A stretch of 64,000 nucleotides of DNA from Gammaproteobacteria bacterium (GCA_030682575.1 JAUXNX010000013.1:153805-217804), one strand, 5' to 3'. Positions 1 through 10,777 are shown, counted from the first letter of the stretch. A program made the numbers and translations. Notes: a model not told the origin generated them from the letters alone.

Positions 1-227
1 TGAAGACAGATCATTGGAAGACGGGCAACGCGGACATCACCATTCTTGCACAAGCGCCGCGCATGGCTCCCCATGTTGCTGCAATGCAGGCGCGTCTCGC
101 TGCATTGATGGACATTCTACCCGAGCAGGTGAATGTGAAGGCTTCCACTACGGAAGGCATGGGTTTTGTAGGGCGCAGAGAAGGGATCGAGTCCTATGCT
201 GTTGTATTGCTCTATCGAGATGAGTAA
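1..227 (+). CDS. ispF: 2-C-methyl-D-erythritol 2,4-cyclodiphosphate synthase, C-terminal part (5' end outside window)
   Basis: This is the last ~75 codons of IspF, read in the frame that begins at base 3 and stops at TAA 225-227. IspF closes the cyclic diphosphate of the non-mevalonate (MEP) isoprenoid pathway in the cytoplasm. The visible stretch has the family's C-terminal signatures: TGNADITILAQAPRMAPH, then VNVKASTTEGMGFVGRREGI and a hydrophobic AVVLL tail. The Lys-Ala-Ser/Thr-Thr-Glu loop belongs to the trimer interface and nucleotide-binding region in the family. It stands 30 bp before truD on the same strand, as in many gammaproteobacteria, so co-transcription is likely. The N-terminal metal-binding residues lie outside the window. 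Confidence 0.93.
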   Translation, partial: KTDHWKTGNADITILAQAPRMAPHVAAMQARLAALMDILPEQVNVKASTTEGMGFVGRREGIESYAVVLLYRDE

Positions 228-257
228 CGACCTGGAGAGTTTGCGAGGCGGTGTTCT

Positions 258-1298
258 GTGAGTCTGGCTCGCGAGGAAATTGCTGCGCTGGCGTTTGCTT
301 ACGGCGCGCCGGAATACTCGGCAGTGTTCAAACGTGAGCCAGCCGACTTCTGTGTGGACGAAGATCTCGGCTTCGAGTTGAGTGGTACAGGAGATCATCT
401 GTGTATGCAGATTCGCAAGACCGGAGTGGCCACACCACAGGTGGTGAGGATGCTCGAGAGAGCTGCAGGTGTGCGCGAAGTGGATATTGGTTACGCAGGG
501 CTCAAGGATCGCCAAGGGGTCTGCGTACAATGGTTCAGCATTCATTTGCCTGGTAAGGATGATCCGGAAATTGGTGGCGCGGGCATCGAAGTGCTGCAGA
601 GTGTACGCAACAGCAGGAAGATTCGCAGAGGCAGTCATCGTGGCAATCATTTCCGGATTCGTCTGCGGGATTTTCAAGCAACTGTAGCGAACCTGGAACA
701 GAATCTGGTCGCGCGGCTACAGTTGATTGCGGCGCGCGGAGTACCGAATTATTTCGGCGAACAGCGCTTCGGCATCGACAATTGCAATGTCGCCATGGCT
801 ACGCAGATGTTCGCAGGTGAACTGCGTGTCGCACGAGGATTCAAGCGCGGCATGTTGTTGTCAGCAGCGCGTTCTCAGGTTTTCAATGCACTGCTGTCTC
901 AACGCGTGGCTGCGCAGAACTGGGATCGCTACCTGCAAGGCGATGTAATGAACCTGAATGGCAGCGACAGTGTGTTTGTGCCTTTGCAATGGGATGCTGT
1001 GCTGCAGGAGCGCTTGGAACGCTTCGATATTCATCCTACCGGGCCGCTCTGGGGTGCGGGCGAACTGCGTAGTGCTGGTGATGCAGCCGAATTGGAATTG
1101 CTATGCAAAGAACAGCACGAAGTATTATGTAAAGGATTGGAGCGCGCTGGACTGCAGCAGGCACGCCGCTCTCTGCGTTTGCCGGTAGAGGATTTGCAGT
1201 GGACGCTGACAGAGAATGGTGAACTGGAGTTGGTATTCATGTTGCCACCTGGCACCTATGCCACCTCCGTCCTGCGTGAATTGGTGCGGTTGTCGTGA
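258..1298 (+). CDS. truD: tRNA pseudouridine(13) synthase TruD
   Basis: TruD isomerises U13 of certain tRNAs (tRNA-Glu in E. coli) to pseudouridine. The 346-residue length fits the family. The catalytic Asp is D84 within GYAGLKDRQGV, the TruD signature motif; NYFGEQRFG near residue 155 and RSQVFNALLSQRV near residue 205 are further family blocks. The start is GTG at 258, with a GAGG at 245-248 as ribosome binding site. It follows ispF by 30 bp. In most relatives surE overlaps the 3' end of truD, but here only 48 bp separate truD from pcm and surE is missing. Confidence 0.96.
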   Translation: MSLAREEIAALAFAYGAPEYSAVFKREPADFCVDEDLGFELSGTGDHLCMQIRKTGVATPQVVRMLERAAGVREVDIGYAGLKDRQGVCVQWFSIHLPGKDDPEIGGAGIEVLQSVRNSRKIRRGSHRGNHFRIRLRDFQATVANLEQNLVARLQLIAARGVPNYFGEQRFGIDNCNVAMATQMFAGELRVARGFKRGMLLSAARSQVFNALLSQRVAAQNWDRYLQGDVMNLNGSDSVFVPLQWDAVLQERLERFDIHPTGPLWGAGELRSAGDAAELELLCKEQHEVLCKGLERAGLQQARRSLRLPVEDLQWTLTENGELELVFMLPPGTYATSVLRELVRLS

Positions 1299-1346
1299 GT
1301 TGTGAAGTGAATCAGAGATATGTGTCGATCATGAGGCTTTGGCAAA

Positions 1347-2033
1347 TTGAATAATGTAAATCTGGCCGGAATCGGCATGACATCACAGCGAACCCGCGAA
1401 CGTCTGGTTGGGCGTCTCATTGAACAGGGTATCAGTGACTGGACGGTACTGGATGTGATCAGAAGTACGCCTCGCCATATCTTTCTGGAAGAGGCGCTTG
1501 CACATCGGGCCTACGAAGATGTTGCACTGCCTATCGGTTACAACCAGACCATCTCGCAACCTTACATCGTTGCGAAGATGACAGAAGCGGTGCTGCGTAA
1601 TCATCCGGCACTCGTCCATGGGAAGCTTGGGACGGTGTTGGAGATAGGCACAGGTTGTGGCTATCAGACGTCGATCATTGCCCCACTTGCCCAAAAAGTC
1701 TATTCGGTTGAGCGCATCAAGCCACTGCTGGAGAAGGCCAGAAAGAACATCAAATTGCTGGGGCTCAACAATGTGCAGTTCAAACACGATGATGGCAGTC
1801 TGGGCTGGAAGGAGAAAGGGCCATTCGACGCCATCATTGCTGCGGCTGCACCCCAGCAGGTACCTCAGGAGTTGCTAGCGCAAATGGCCGAAGGCGGTCG
1901 TCTCATCATTCCCATAGGGGGAGAAGATGCGCAAGAGTTGCGCCTGATTACCCGCACGGGAAATGATTATCACACCGAGGTGGTTGCTGCTGTCAGATTT
2001 GTCCCGCTCTATGTCGGACAACTGCAAAACTGA
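1347..2033 (+). CDS. pcm: Protein-L-isoaspartate O-methyltransferase
   Basis: Pcm uses S-adenosylmethionine to methylate isoaspartyl residues in aged proteins so that they can revert to aspartate. The SAM-binding motif LEIGTGCGYQT is near residue 100, preceded by ALPIGYNQTISQPYIVAKMTE, which is typical of the family. The start is uncertain. TTG 1347 has a GAGG about 11 bp upstream and gives the GIGMTSQRTRERL N-terminus, while ATG 1377 gives MTSQRTRERL, the start I recall in Pseudomonas homologues. The usual upstream partner surE is absent. The gene lies in the truD-pcm-DUF368-nlpD-rpoS run and probably shares transcripts with nlpD. Confidence 0.95.
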   Translation: MNNVNLAGIGMTSQRTRERLVGRLIEQGISDWTVLDVIRSTPRHIFLEEALAHRAYEDVALPIGYNQTISQPYIVAKMTEAVLRNHPALVHGKLGTVLEIGTGCGYQTSIIAPLAQKVYSVERIKPLLEKARKNIKLLGLNNVQFKHDDGSLGWKEKGPFDAIIAAAAPQQVPQELLAQMAEGGRLIIPIGGEDAQELRLITRTGNDYHTEVVAAVRFVPLYVGQLQN

Positions 2034-2080
2034 ACCGACAAATAATAGCGTTCAACAGATGGCGCTTAATAGGGAATGTC

Positions 2081-3004
2081 ATGGAACACAGATCGGAAGC
2101 ATCAGTAAAGGGACGTCTGACTATCTTTCTCAAAGGCATGGCCATGGGTATTGCAGACTCGGTTCCGGGTGTATCCGGCGGTACCATTGCCGTGATGGCA
2201 GGCATCTATGAAGAACTCATCCATTCGCTGAAGAATCTCAATCCGCTGCAACTGCCTACCCACTGCAAGGGAGGAGTGCGTCAGTTCTGGCAAAACATCA
2301 ATGGTGGTTTTCTGTTGGCGTTACTACTGGGCGTTGTCACAAGTCTGTACCTCAGCGCCAATACAGTGCTTTATCTGTTGGAGTTCCAATACCCGCTGGT
2401 CATGGCATTTTTTGCCGGACTGGTGTTCGCATCCACCTGGTTTTTGCGGAAACAGATTAGCTGCTGGCAGAGACGGGAAATCGGTTTTCTGTTGTTGGGC
2501 GCAGGTATCACGCTGTTGATTTCTCTGGGTAACCCGCTGGCAGGTAATTACAGCTATTTTTACGTGTTCTTCTGCGGACTGATTGCAATCTGCGCGATGA
2601 TTCTGCCGGGTATTTCCGGGGCTTTCATCCTCATTTTGCTTGGGGTGTATGACCATGTGCTCAGCGCGCTCCGGGCACTGGAATTTGGTGTAATCATCGT
2701 GTTTGTCAGCGGTTGTGTCATTGGTTTGTTAAGCTTTGCTCATCTGCTGTCGTGGACCTTCTTCTATTATCGTCAACAGACCTATGCCTTCTTGACCGGC
2801 ATGCTGGCCGCGTCCGTTGTGGTGTTGTGGCCCTGGAAACTGGTGTCGGATGGTGAGCTGATGGAAGTGACTTACCTCTCGCCTGAGAGATTTGAAAGTA
2901 TGACAGGACAATCTTCGCAGCTTCTGTCTGTCATACTCCTTGTGTTACTGGGCTATTCAGTCGTGGCAATTTTTGAAAGAATCACAAGCAGCCGTCTTTC
3001 CTGA
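2081..3004 (+). CDS. DUF368 membrane protein, PopT-type undecaprenyl-phosphate transporter
   Basis: A polytopic inner-membrane protein of 307 residues with the DUF368 hallmark GIADSVPGVSGGTIAVMAGIY near the N-terminus and a second, similar ILPGISGAFILILLGVY block near residue 170. This inverted internal duplication is typical of the family. DUF368 proteins (PopT) were recently shown in other bacteria to help recycle the lipid carrier undecaprenyl phosphate across the cytoplasmic membrane; that role is transferred here from family knowledge. AGGGA seven bases before ATG 2081 supports the start. The gene is inserted between pcm and nlpD, so two cell-envelope genes precede rpoS. Confidence 0.88.
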   Translation: MEHRSEASVKGRLTIFLKGMAMGIADSVPGVSGGTIAVMAGIYEELIHSLKNLNPLQLPTHCKGGVRQFWQNINGGFLLALLLGVVTSLYLSANTVLYLLEFQYPLVMAFFAGLVFASTWFLRKQISCWQRREIGFLLLGAGITLLISLGNPLAGNYSYFYVFFCGLIAICAMILPGISGAFILILLGVYDHVLSALRALEFGVIIVFVSGCVIGLLSFAHLLSWTFFYYRQQTYAFLTGMLAASVVVLWPWKLVSDGELMEVTYLSPERFESMTGQSSQLLSVILLVLLGYSVVAIFERITSSRLS

Positions 3005-3026
3005 CAGGAATTGAGACGAGCAAACA

Positions 3027-4196
3027 GTGTGGACACAAGCAATGGTAAACCTCATGAACAGTGACAATTCTTTCAACTCCTTGCAGATGACAGCGGCGCC
3101 TGTGCGAGTAGTCTTGCTCGCAGCTATGGTTGTATTGCAGGCTTGCGGTGGTACTTATCAGGCTCCTCTGGATGATCAGAGTGCGTCGCTGCAACGCTCA
3201 CCACCACCAATCTATTCAACGACGGGGACTCCTTCGTCTGTCGGCAGTGTGTCAACCAGTGTACCCATGTCCTCTTCCTCCACACCTGCACCCGCACCAG
3301 CTACAAGGTCGTCCGCCAGTACAGTCACAGCCGGAGTGCGAGTCGAGCCTGCTGCAGGCGTCAACGTCAATGTCGTGAATGAGCAGAGTGGAGTTCGTCG
3401 TTCCGGAATCTCACGGGCGCCTCTTGATGCGGACACGCCTGTTTCTTCAGGCGCAGTTGGCAGTACAGCGGCAGCAACACCATCCTCCACGCTGCCTGCT
3501 CCTGCCATTGCAGGTTCGCCATCCTCCACCAGTGCACAAACCCACACGGTGGCCAGGGGAGAAACTCTCTACTCAATTGCATGGCAGTACTCTCTTGATT
3601 ACCGAGCACTGGCCGTTGCGAATAATTTGTCCGAGCCGTACACCATTTATCCGGATCAACGCCTGACGCTGAATATCGGCGGTGTATCGGGCAACGCCGT
3701 GGCGCGAGTGCCATCGATTCCCGCTGCACCAGCCGGCAACACATCTGTCGTGTCCGGAGAGCGTCCCCCAGCTTCAGTGGCCAGTCGTCGCACCGGCAAT
3801 GTGCCTACGCGCGAAGTAGAAAATATCACCTGGCAATGGCCTGTGGATGGGCGTGTTTTGCGTAGTTTCAGTGCGACTGCCGCGACGACCAACCGTGGCA
3901 TAGACATCGGTGCACGGCGAGGTGACCCGGTATATGCTGCCGCTGATGGTGATGTGGTTTATTCAGGACGCGGGATTCAGGGGCAGGGTGATCTTATCAT
4001 CATCCGTCACAGCGCCCGTCATCTCAGCGCATATTCTCATAATGCCAATATGCTGGTCACTGAAGGTGCCCGCATCCGCGCAGGAGACAAGATTGCCGAA
4101 GTCGGTACCGACACCCGTGGTTCCGAGTTGCTACATTTCGAAGTGCGAGTGGATGGAACGCCAGTCGATCCGTCCCGCTATCTGCCTCCCCAATAA
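3027..4196 (+). CDS. nlpD: NlpD-like lipoprotein: LysM plus degenerate M23 (LytM) domain
   Basis: NlpD is an outer-membrane lipoprotein that activates the amidase AmiC during septal peptidoglycan splitting. The N-terminus holds a lipobox LQAC (Cys40 from GTG 3027), followed by a long Ser/Thr/Pro/Ala linker, one LysM repeat (HTVARGETLYSIAWQYSLD, about residues 172-215) and a C-terminal LytM domain (about 290-385). The M23 zinc ligands are not intact: the first His position reads NRGIDI, and the HxH motif reads LLHFEV. This fits an activator rather than an enzyme. The start is unclear; GTG 3027, ATG 3054 and ATG 3087 are all possible, and the last gives the neatest 19-residue lipoprotein signal. 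In relatives an rpoS promoter lies inside this gene. Confidence 0.92.
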   Translation: MWTQAMVNLMNSDNSFNSLQMTAAPVRVVLLAAMVVLQACGGTYQAPLDDQSASLQRSPPPIYSTTGTPSSVGSVSTSVPMSSSSTPAPAPATRSSASTVTAGVRVEPAAGVNVNVVNEQSGVRRSGISRAPLDADTPVSSGAVGSTAAATPSSTLPAPAIAGSPSSTSAQTHTVARGETLYSIAWQYSLDYRALAVANNLSEPYTIYPDQRLTLNIGGVSGNAVARVPSIPAAPAGNTSVVSGERPPASVASRRTGNVPTREVENITWQWPVDGRVLRSFSATAATTNRGIDIGARRGDPVYAAADGDVVYSGRGIQGQGDLIIIRHSARHLSAYSHNANMLVTEGARIRAGDKIAEVGTDTRGSELLHFEVRVDGTPVDPSRYLPPQ

Positions 4197-4215
4197 TTCT
4201 ATCCGTGACACTCTC

Positions 4216-4250
4216 AAGCAGGCTGTCATCAAGTTGGTGTCAGCCTGTTT
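4216..4250 (+). terminator. Hairpin with U-rich tail after nlpD
   Basis: The arms AAGCAGGCTG and CAGCCTGTTT enclose a second stem, CATCA/TGGTG, with loop AGT; one T-T mismatch separates the two stems. The 3' arm runs into TTTCTC. It begins 20 bp after the nlpD stop and could end or attenuate transcription before rpoS, leaving rpoS to its own promoter. The call rests on the fold alone. Confidence 0.5.
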
Positions 4251-4405
4251 CTCCCGACTATCTTCTAGCCAACCTCCTTCCGTCTCATTGGCGGGATAAT
4301 CCTGTTGATTCACTTTTAGTGGAATGTTAAGTTCGGATCGTCTACTTGCTGGATGTATGGAGACAAGGAGTCAGAATGGATAGTGTTTAAAAGGGGCGCA
4401 GTGCG

Positions 4406-5443
4406 ATGGAACGTATGCGGCGCGAGCTATTGCTCAATTACATGCAAAACATCACGGAAGATAAACTTGTAGATGACAAGGAGTTCAATATGGAAGATTT
4501 TACAGAGTATGGTAGTTTCTCACCGGACATGGACAGTGCGGCAGGAGAATCGAAAGAGTCCAATCAGTCTCAGGGGGATCCTGATCATGCATACCTCAAT
4601 GCAGGAAGTGTGCGACAACCTCCGGATGTGACCCGCCTCTACTTGAACGATATAGGCATCGCAAAGCTCTTAAGTGCTACCGAGGAAGTCGACTACGCAC
4701 GCAGAGCACGCAAAGGCGATGCCGAAGCCCGTCGGCTGATGATTGTCAGCAATCTGCGACTGGTAGTGAAAATAGCCAGGCGCTATATCAATCGTGGACT
4801 GACACTGCTGGATCTGATTCAGGAAGGCAATCTCGGTTTGATTCGTGCTGTTGAGAAGTATGATCCGGAGCGCGGTTTTCGTTTCTCCACCTATGCTACA
4901 TGGTGGATCAGGCAAACAATAGAACGGGCGATCATGAATCAGGCAAGAGTGGTGCGCCTGCCCATTCATGTGTTGAAGGAACTTAACACCTATCTGAAAA
5001 TCTCCCGAGAATATTTGCAGGCGACAGACAGGGAGCCGTCCGTCGAGCAATTGTCTGAGTCTATGAAAAAGCCGGTAGCTGAAGTCAAGAGGGTGCTGTC
5101 TTATAACGAACGCATCGTGTCGTTCGATGGCCCGCAGTCGCATGTTCAAGAGCAGTCGCTGCTCGAATCAGTTGCGGATGCTCCCGAGAGTGCGCCCGCA
5201 GAAATTTTGCAGGGCGATGCGGTTCGTGAGAACGTTAGTGCGTGGCTGGATATGCTCAGTGCCAAGGAGAGTGAAGTCATTGTGCGCCGTTTCGGATTCT
5301 ACGGACACGAGAGCAGCACGCTGGAGGAAGTGGGGCAGAAGATCGGACTCACCCGGGAAAGAGTCAGGCAGATTCAGTTGGAGGCAATGGAGAAGCTGCG
5401 TGAGATTGCACAGGAGAAAGGGTTTACCAAGGATAGCTGGTAG
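4406..5443 (+). CDS. rpoS: RNA polymerase sigma factor RpoS (stationary phase/general stress)
   Basis: RpoS directs RNA polymerase to stationary-phase and stress promoters. The protein (345 residues) has an acidic, poorly conserved N-terminus to about residue 70. It then shows region 1.2/2 ([77 protein letters not shown]), region 3 and region 4.2 with the -35-binding helix [23 protein letters not shown] 4406 has AAGGGG about ten bases upstream; in-frame ATGs at 4442 and 4490 would shorten the variable N-terminus only. The 155-bp gap downstream, before fdxA, holds REP-like repeats. Confidence 0.97.
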   Translation: MERMRRELLLNYMQNITEDKLVDDKEFNMEDFTEYGSFSPDMDSAAGESKESNQSQGDPDHAYLNAGSVRQPPDVTRLYLNDIGIAKLLSATEEVDYARRARKGDAEARRLMIVSNLRLVVKIARRYINRGLTLLDLIQEGNLGLIRAVEKYDPERGFRFSTYATWWIRQTIERAIMNQARVVRLPIHVLKELNTYLKISREYLQATDREPSVEQLSESMKKPVAEVKRVLSYNERIVSFDGPQSHVQEQSLLESVADAPESAPAEILQGDAVRENVSAWLDMLSAKESEVIVRRFGFYGHESSTLEEVGQKIGLTRERVRQIQLEAMEKLREIAQEKGFTKDSW

Positions 5444-5460
5444 GTTATCCACCATTCTGC

Positions 5461-5586
5461 AGGATCGTGCTTGCACGCGAATGTGTCTGGTTGGCGATTC
5501 GGTCTGGCAAACTCATCGCGTGCAAACCCGCTCCTGCAGCCAATAGGTCGATCCCATGTGTAAGAGCGTGCTTGTACGCGAAAGAG
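5461..5586. repeat. Cluster of three REP-like palindromes between rpoS and fdxA
   Basis: Two direct copies (GATCGTGCTTGCACGCGAAT near 5463 and AGAGCGTGCTTGTACGCGAA near 5564) flank an inverted copy whose reverse complement reads GCAGGAGCGGGTTTGCACGC (about 5513-5540). The layout is a BIME-like cluster between convergent rpoS and fdxA. It resembles the Pseudomonas REP family. Confidence 0.7.
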
Positions 5587-5597
5587 GTTAGATTGCT

Positions 5598-5930
5598 TCA
5601 GCCCGCATCCTTGATCAGATACTGGATCTTGCCCGGCACGCCTTTCCACTGGGCAGCGTCCGCTGGTGCGGGTTTCATTTCGGTAATGTTCGGCCACTTC
5701 TGAGCCAGCTCTGCATTCAAGGCAAGGAATTGCTGTTGGTCCTCAGGCAGTTCATCTTCCGCGTAAATCGCATCTTCGGGGCACTCCGGTTCGCACAGGG
5801 CGCAATCAATGCACTCGTCCGGGTGGATGACCAGGAAGTTCGGGCCCTCATAGAAGCAATCCACGGGGCATACTTCAACGCAATCAGTGTGTTTGCAACG
5901 GATGCAGCTCTCGCCTACAACAAATGTCAT
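5598..5930 (-). CDS. fdxA: 7Fe ferredoxin FdxA ([3Fe-4S][4Fe-4S])
   Basis: A small cytoplasmic electron carrier of 110 residues, close in length to Azotobacter ferredoxin I. The N-terminal cluster region has [21 protein letters not shown] and the second has [18 protein letters not shown]. The wider spacing in the first cysteine group is that of a 7Fe ferredoxin, where one cluster is [3Fe-4S]. The acidic C-terminal tail with [10 protein letters not shown] is usual in gammaproteobacterial FdxA. It lies between rpoS and mutS as in Pseudomonas and is transcribed towards rpoS. The redox partner is not known from context. Confidence 0.95.
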   Translation of the reverse strand: MTFVVGESCIRCKHTDCVEVCPVDCFYEGPNFLVIHPDECIDCALCEPECPEDAIYAEDELPEDQQQFLALNAELAQKWPNITEMKPAPADAAQWKGVPGKIQYLIKDAG

Positions 5931-6030
5931 GATCTCTCCAGCACGATGGGGCTTGGTAAAAAGTGCGCCAATTATAAAGAGGTTGAGGCAGACAGGGAAA
6001 ATGATTTTTCCGATATCCGATAGTTATCTG

Positions 6031-6060
6031 CTGTGGGAGCGGGCCCTGCATGCGATTGAT
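6031..6060 (+). repeat. REP-like element
   Basis: CTGTGGGAGCGGGCCCTGCA followed by TGCGATTGAT matches the REP core seen elsewhere in this window. It sits in the 216-bp spacer between the fdxA start and the mutS stop. Nothing else was recognised in that spacer. Confidence 0.6.
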
Positions 6061-6146
6061 CCGCTCTCCGCTGTTGCCGATCCCCACCCCACAGGCAGCA
6101 CTCTGGTTTTGGAGATGCGTCAGATCAAGCAAAAGGAAAGACGAAA

Positions 6147-8753
6147 TCAAAGCTGTTGCTTCAACGTGTAGAGCAGCTCCAATGCCTGTTTTGCGGACAG
6201 GTTGTCCGGGTCTATGTCCGTGAGCTGCTGCAGCACAGGGTGGGGTGCGTATTGGACGAAGAGTTCGTTTTGTAACGGCTTTGCAGACTGTGTGGGCTTG
6301 GGATTCAGGATTTCGGCCACGGTATCTCTTTCCAACTGTTGCAGTTTTTCCCGTGCCTGCCGGATCACTGCGAGTGGCACGCCTGCCAACTGTGCCACCT
6401 GCAGGCCATAGCTCTGATTGGCTGGGCCTGGCTTGACAGCATGCAGGAATACGATGCCCTCCTGATGTTCGGACGCATCCAGGTGTACATTGGCGATATT
6501 GTCGAAGCGTTCGGGCAGGGCAGTCAGCTCAAAGTAATGGGTGGCAAACAGCGTCCAGGCCTGCAGCTTCTCGGCAATATGGACCGCGCTGGCCCATGCC
6601 AGGGAGAGACCGTCAAAGGTACTGGTTCCACGCCCCACTTCGTCCATCAATACCAAGCTGTTCGCGGTTGCGTTATGCAGGATGTTGGCGGTTTCTGTCA
6701 TCTCGACCATGAATGTTGAACGGCCACCGGCAAGATCGTCGGACGATCCAATGCGGGTGAAGATGCGGTCAATTGGACCAATACGCGCACTGCGGGCGGG
6801 TACGAAACTACCGGTGAATGCGAGTAGTACAATTAAGGCCGTTTGGCGCATGAAGGTAGACTTACCGCCCATGTTGGGGCCGGTGATGATGAGCATCTGG
6901 CACTTCTCGTCCAGCGCCAGATCGTTGGCCACGAACACGCCCTCTGTCACCTGTTCCACCACTGGGTGGCGTCCCTGTTCGATGTGAATGCCGGGCTCAT
7001 CAACAAGTTCGGGCTTGCAGAAATCCAAGGCTCTTGCGCGCTCGGCAAAGTTCACCAGGACGTCCAGTTCCGCCAGCGCGGTGGCACTGCGCAGCAGCGC
7101 ATTCAGATCGAGGGCGATGGTCTCCAGCAACTCGTCATAGAGCATCCTCTCGCGGCTCAGTGCCTTGCTGTTGGCGCTCAGCACCTTGTCCTCGAAAACT
7201 TTCAATTCTGGTGTGATGAATCGTTCGGCATTCTTCAGAGTCTGACGGCGTTGATAGTCCGCAGGCATCTGGTCGGCCTGCATCTTGCTGACCTCGATGT
7301 AGTAACCGTGCACGCGGTTGTAGCCGACCTTCAATGTGCTGAGACCCGTGCGCTGCTTCTCTCGGATTTCCATGTCGACAAGGAACTGGCCGGCATTGCT
7401 GCTGAGGTTGCGTAGCTCATCCAGTTCGGCATCGTAACCCTCTGCGATCACACCGCCTTCTCGGATCACTACAGGCGGGTTGTCGATGACAGCGCGGCCG
7501 AGCAAGGCCGCCAGATCGGGATAATCGGCGATCTCGTTTTGCAGTTCTATCAGGCGTGGCGAATCATTCTGCCGCAGGACATCCGTTAGAGCATTCTGCA
7601 AACGTGGCACGGTGAACAAGGCATCACGCAGGCGAGCCAGGTCTCGTGGTCGTGCTGACCGCAGGCCAATGCGTGCCAGGATGCGTTCGACATCACCGAT
7701 CTCATGCAGCAGAGGATGCAGTTGTTCAAAGCGATATTGATCGATGAGAGTGAAGACGGCCTGCTGTCGCAGCGCCAGCTGCAGGCGATCACGCAAGGGT
7801 CTGTGCAGCCAGCGGCTCAACAGTCGTCCGCCCATCGCGGTAGCGGTGTGATCGAGCACGGACATCAGCGTGTTGTCGGTTCCGCCGGAGAGGTTTCGGT
7901 CGAGCTCGAGATTGCGGCGACTGGCGGCATCCAGAATGAGGCTGTCGCCGGGCTGTTCCAACTGGATGCCCTGTATATGCGGCAACTGTGAGCGCTGCGT
8001 CTCGCGTGCGTAGGCCAAAAGGCAGCCTGCCGCCTGCAAGGCCAGCGTGAGGTGTTCGCAGCCAAACCCGTTGAGATCCCTGGTGCCAAAGTGCTGATTG
8101 AGACAGCGTTTGCTGCTGTCCAGATCGAATTCCCACAGAGGTCTACGCCGCGTGCCCTGGCGCGATTCAAGTGCCTGCAGCGCCGCCACTTCTTCGTTGA
8201 GAAGCAGTTCGGCAGGTCGGATGCGTTCGATCTCGGCGAGCATACCTTCACGTGAATCCACCTCGCTCAGCACGAAGCGACCACTGCTGATGTCGAGCCA
8301 GGCGAGGCCGAAGCGTGACTTCTCTGGATCTCCCCCGTGGGTGCCGGTCACTGATACCAGCACGCTGTCGGCACGCTCGTTGAGCAGGGCTTCGTCGCTT
8401 AGTGTGCCTGGGGTAATGATGCGCACCACCTGACGATCAACCGGTCCCTTGCTGGTCGCCGGATCGCCGATCTGCTCGCACACGGCAACCGAGACCCCTG
8501 CTTCTACAAGTTTTGCCAGATAGCGGTCAGCCGCATGAAATGGAATCCCGCACATGGGGATATCCTTGCCATCAGTCTTGCCACGGGCGGTTAGTGTGAT
8601 GTCGAGAATTTTCGAGGCGATGCGAGCATCTTCGAAAAAGAGTTCGTAGAAATCCCCCATCCGATAGAACAGTAATTCATTGCGGTGTTGGGCCTTGAGA
8701 CGCAGGAATTGTTGCATCATCGGAGTGTGCTGTGAGTAATCGGGTGAGGACAA
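6147..8753 (-). CDS. mutS: DNA mismatch repair protein MutS
   Basis: MutS recognises mismatches and recruits MutL. The 868-residue protein has all parts. The mismatch-probing Phe-x-Glu is F35-Y36-E37 in MGDFYELFF; the connector, lever (long helical core) and clamp regions follow. The ATPase domain has the Walker A motif [13 protein letters not shown], the Walker [13 protein letters not shown] block and the [11 protein letters not shown] signature. The C-terminal [20 protein letters not shown] helices match the tetramerisation/beta-clamp tail. Location next to fdxA and upstream of cinA-recA matches Pseudomonas. The gene looks intact, so there is no sign of a mutator state. Confidence 0.98.
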   Translation of the reverse strand: MSSPDYSQHTPMMQQFLRLKAQHRNELLFYRMGDFYELFFEDARIASKILDITLTARGKTDGKDIPMCGIPFHAADRYLAKLVEAGVSVAVCEQIGDPATSKGPVDRQVVRIITPGTLSDEALLNERADSVLVSVTGTHGGDPEKSRFGLAWLDISSGRFVLSEVDSREGMLAEIERIRPAELLLNEEVAALQALESRQGTRRRPLWEFDLDSSKRCLNQHFGTRDLNGFGCEHLTLALQAAGCLLAYARETQRSQLPHIQGIQLEQPGDSLILDAASRRNLELDRNLSGGTDNTLMSVLDHTATAMGGRLLSRWLHRPLRDRLQLALRQQAVFTLIDQYRFEQLHPLLHEIGDVERILARIGLRSARPRDLARLRDALFTVPRLQNALTDVLRQNDSPRLIELQNEIADYPDLAALLGRAVIDNPPVVIREGGVIAEGYDAELDELRNLSSNAGQFLVDMEIREKQRTGLSTLKVGYNRVHGYYIEVSKMQADQMPADYQRRQTLKNAERFITPELKVFEDKVLSANSKALSRERMLYDELLETIALDLNALLRSATALAELDVLVNFAERARALDFCKPELVDEPGIHIEQGRHPVVEQVTEGVFVANDLALDEKCQMLIITGPNMGGKSTFMRQTALIVLLAFTGSFVPARSARIGPIDRIFTRIGSSDDLAGGRSTFMVEMTETANILHNATANSLVLMDEVGRGTSTFDGLSLAWASAVHIAEKLQAWTLFATHYFELTALPERFDNIANVHLDASEHQEGIVFLHAVKPGPANQSYGLQVAQLAGVPLAVIRQAREKLQQLERDTVAEILNPKPTQSAKPLQNELFVQYAPHPVLQQLTDIDPDNLSAKQALELLYTLKQQL

Positions 8754-9023
8754 GTCGATTGCTTCCGAGGGGTCGTGGTCTGGGCGTCAAACAACGCTTC
8801 AATCTCAGTTTCAAGGTCCGGGATTCTACGCGATTAATCCGGATTCGTCAGGGGAGGGGGGCTCTCTTTGCACACCTTGCATTTGAAAATCTCTGCTAAG
8901 CTTGAGCTATCATCCAATGTGAGCGCATTTGCATGTGAATTGTTTATCCTGGAGCTTGGCGCGAGGACATTCTCGAGCAAGGCTCTCGCCTGCAATCAGC
9001 GCAATAGATCGAGACAATTGCTC

Positions 9024-9539
9024 ATGAACAAAGTGCTCTACAACCTCAGCGAGCAATGCGGTGCATTGTTGTTGCAGCATCACTGGCAACTCACCACTGC
9101 GGAATCCTGCACAGGAGGCTGGATCGCCAGAAGCATCACGGCCGTAGCAGGCAGTTCCGAATGGTTCGAGACGGGCCTCGTCACATACTCCGATGCTGCC
9201 AAGCAAAAATTGCTGAATGTGCCGGCGGAATATTTCGAACCCGGTGCATGCGGAGCAGTGAGCGAGGAGACAGTTATTGCGATGGCTTTCGGCGCACTGC
9301 GGGTTTCTGGCGCACAGTTCGCGGTGGCTACCAGTGGTATCGCTGGTCCCGGCGGAGGTAACGCACATAAGCCAGTGGGCACAGTCTGGATTGGCTGGGC
9401 GACGCAACTGCCGGGTACGTCAGTGCGCTCATTGGCTCGGGTTCAGCGGTTCGGTGGGGATCGGGAATCGGTGCGCCGTCAAACGGTGCAGGCTGCGCTG
9501 GAAGGCTTGCTGCAACAACTCAGGGAAGAGACAAAATGA
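9024..9539 (+). CDS. CinA C-terminal domain protein / nicotinamide-nucleotide amidase (PncC)
   Basis: The 171-residue protein corresponds only to the C-terminal half of CinA, the part that deamidates NMN to NaMN in the pyridine-nucleotide cycle. Motifs are TAESCTGGWIARSIT (the catalytic Ser/Thr region), SSEWFETGLVTYSDAAK, and AVATSGIAGPGGG with KPVGTVWIGWA. ATG 9024 is chosen because homology starts at MNKVLYNLSEQ; the open frame extends upstream to 8868, but that part looks like leader sequence. The 270 bp between the mutS start and this ATG hold the divergent promoters and no other gene that I see. It precedes recA, as in many proteobacteria. Confidence 0.92.
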   Translation: MNKVLYNLSEQCGALLLQHHWQLTTAESCTGGWIARSITAVAGSSEWFETGLVTYSDAAKQKLLNVPAEYFEPGACGAVSEETVIAMAFGALRVSGAQFAVATSGIAGPGGGNAHKPVGTVWIGWATQLPGTSVRSLARVQRFGGDRESVRRQTVQAALEGLLQQLREETK

Positions 9540-9563
9540 GCGTTTTCGAACACTGGCAAAATA

Positions 9564-9579
9564 CTGGTTGAATATACAG
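9564..9579 (+). promoter_or_regulatory. LexA/SOS box of recA
   Basis: CTGGTTGAATATACAG matches the CTG-N10-CAG LexA operator, with a perfect TATACAG right half. It overlaps a plausible sigma-70 promoter: -35 TTGAAT at 9568-9573, a 17-bp spacer, and -10 TTTAAT at 9591-9596. LexA would therefore block the polymerase directly. The recA ATG is 100 bp downstream. Confidence 0.88.
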
Positions 9580-9679
9580 TAATACTCTGTTTTAATTATT
9601 TCACCGACAAATCCTGTCGAAACCCAAAAGGCCCGCCATCAACTGTTTCGGCAGGCCAAAGAACAGAAAGGAAAACACC

Positions 9680-10744
<1,065 letters not shown>

Positions 10745-10777
10745 GCCTCTGGGCAGCATCAGGAAATACGCTGAATC

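Noticed and set aside
5444..5597. Possible RsmZ-type small RNA in the rpoS-fdxA gap, where Pseudomonas has one
   Set aside because: The gap lacks the series of GGA-containing hairpin loops of RsmY/Z; it is explained by REP-like repeats.
8868..9023. N-terminal extension of the CinA-domain protein
   Set aside because: The 52 extra residues show no CinA N-terminal (MoaB-like) motif and no ribosome binding site; they look like leader DNA.
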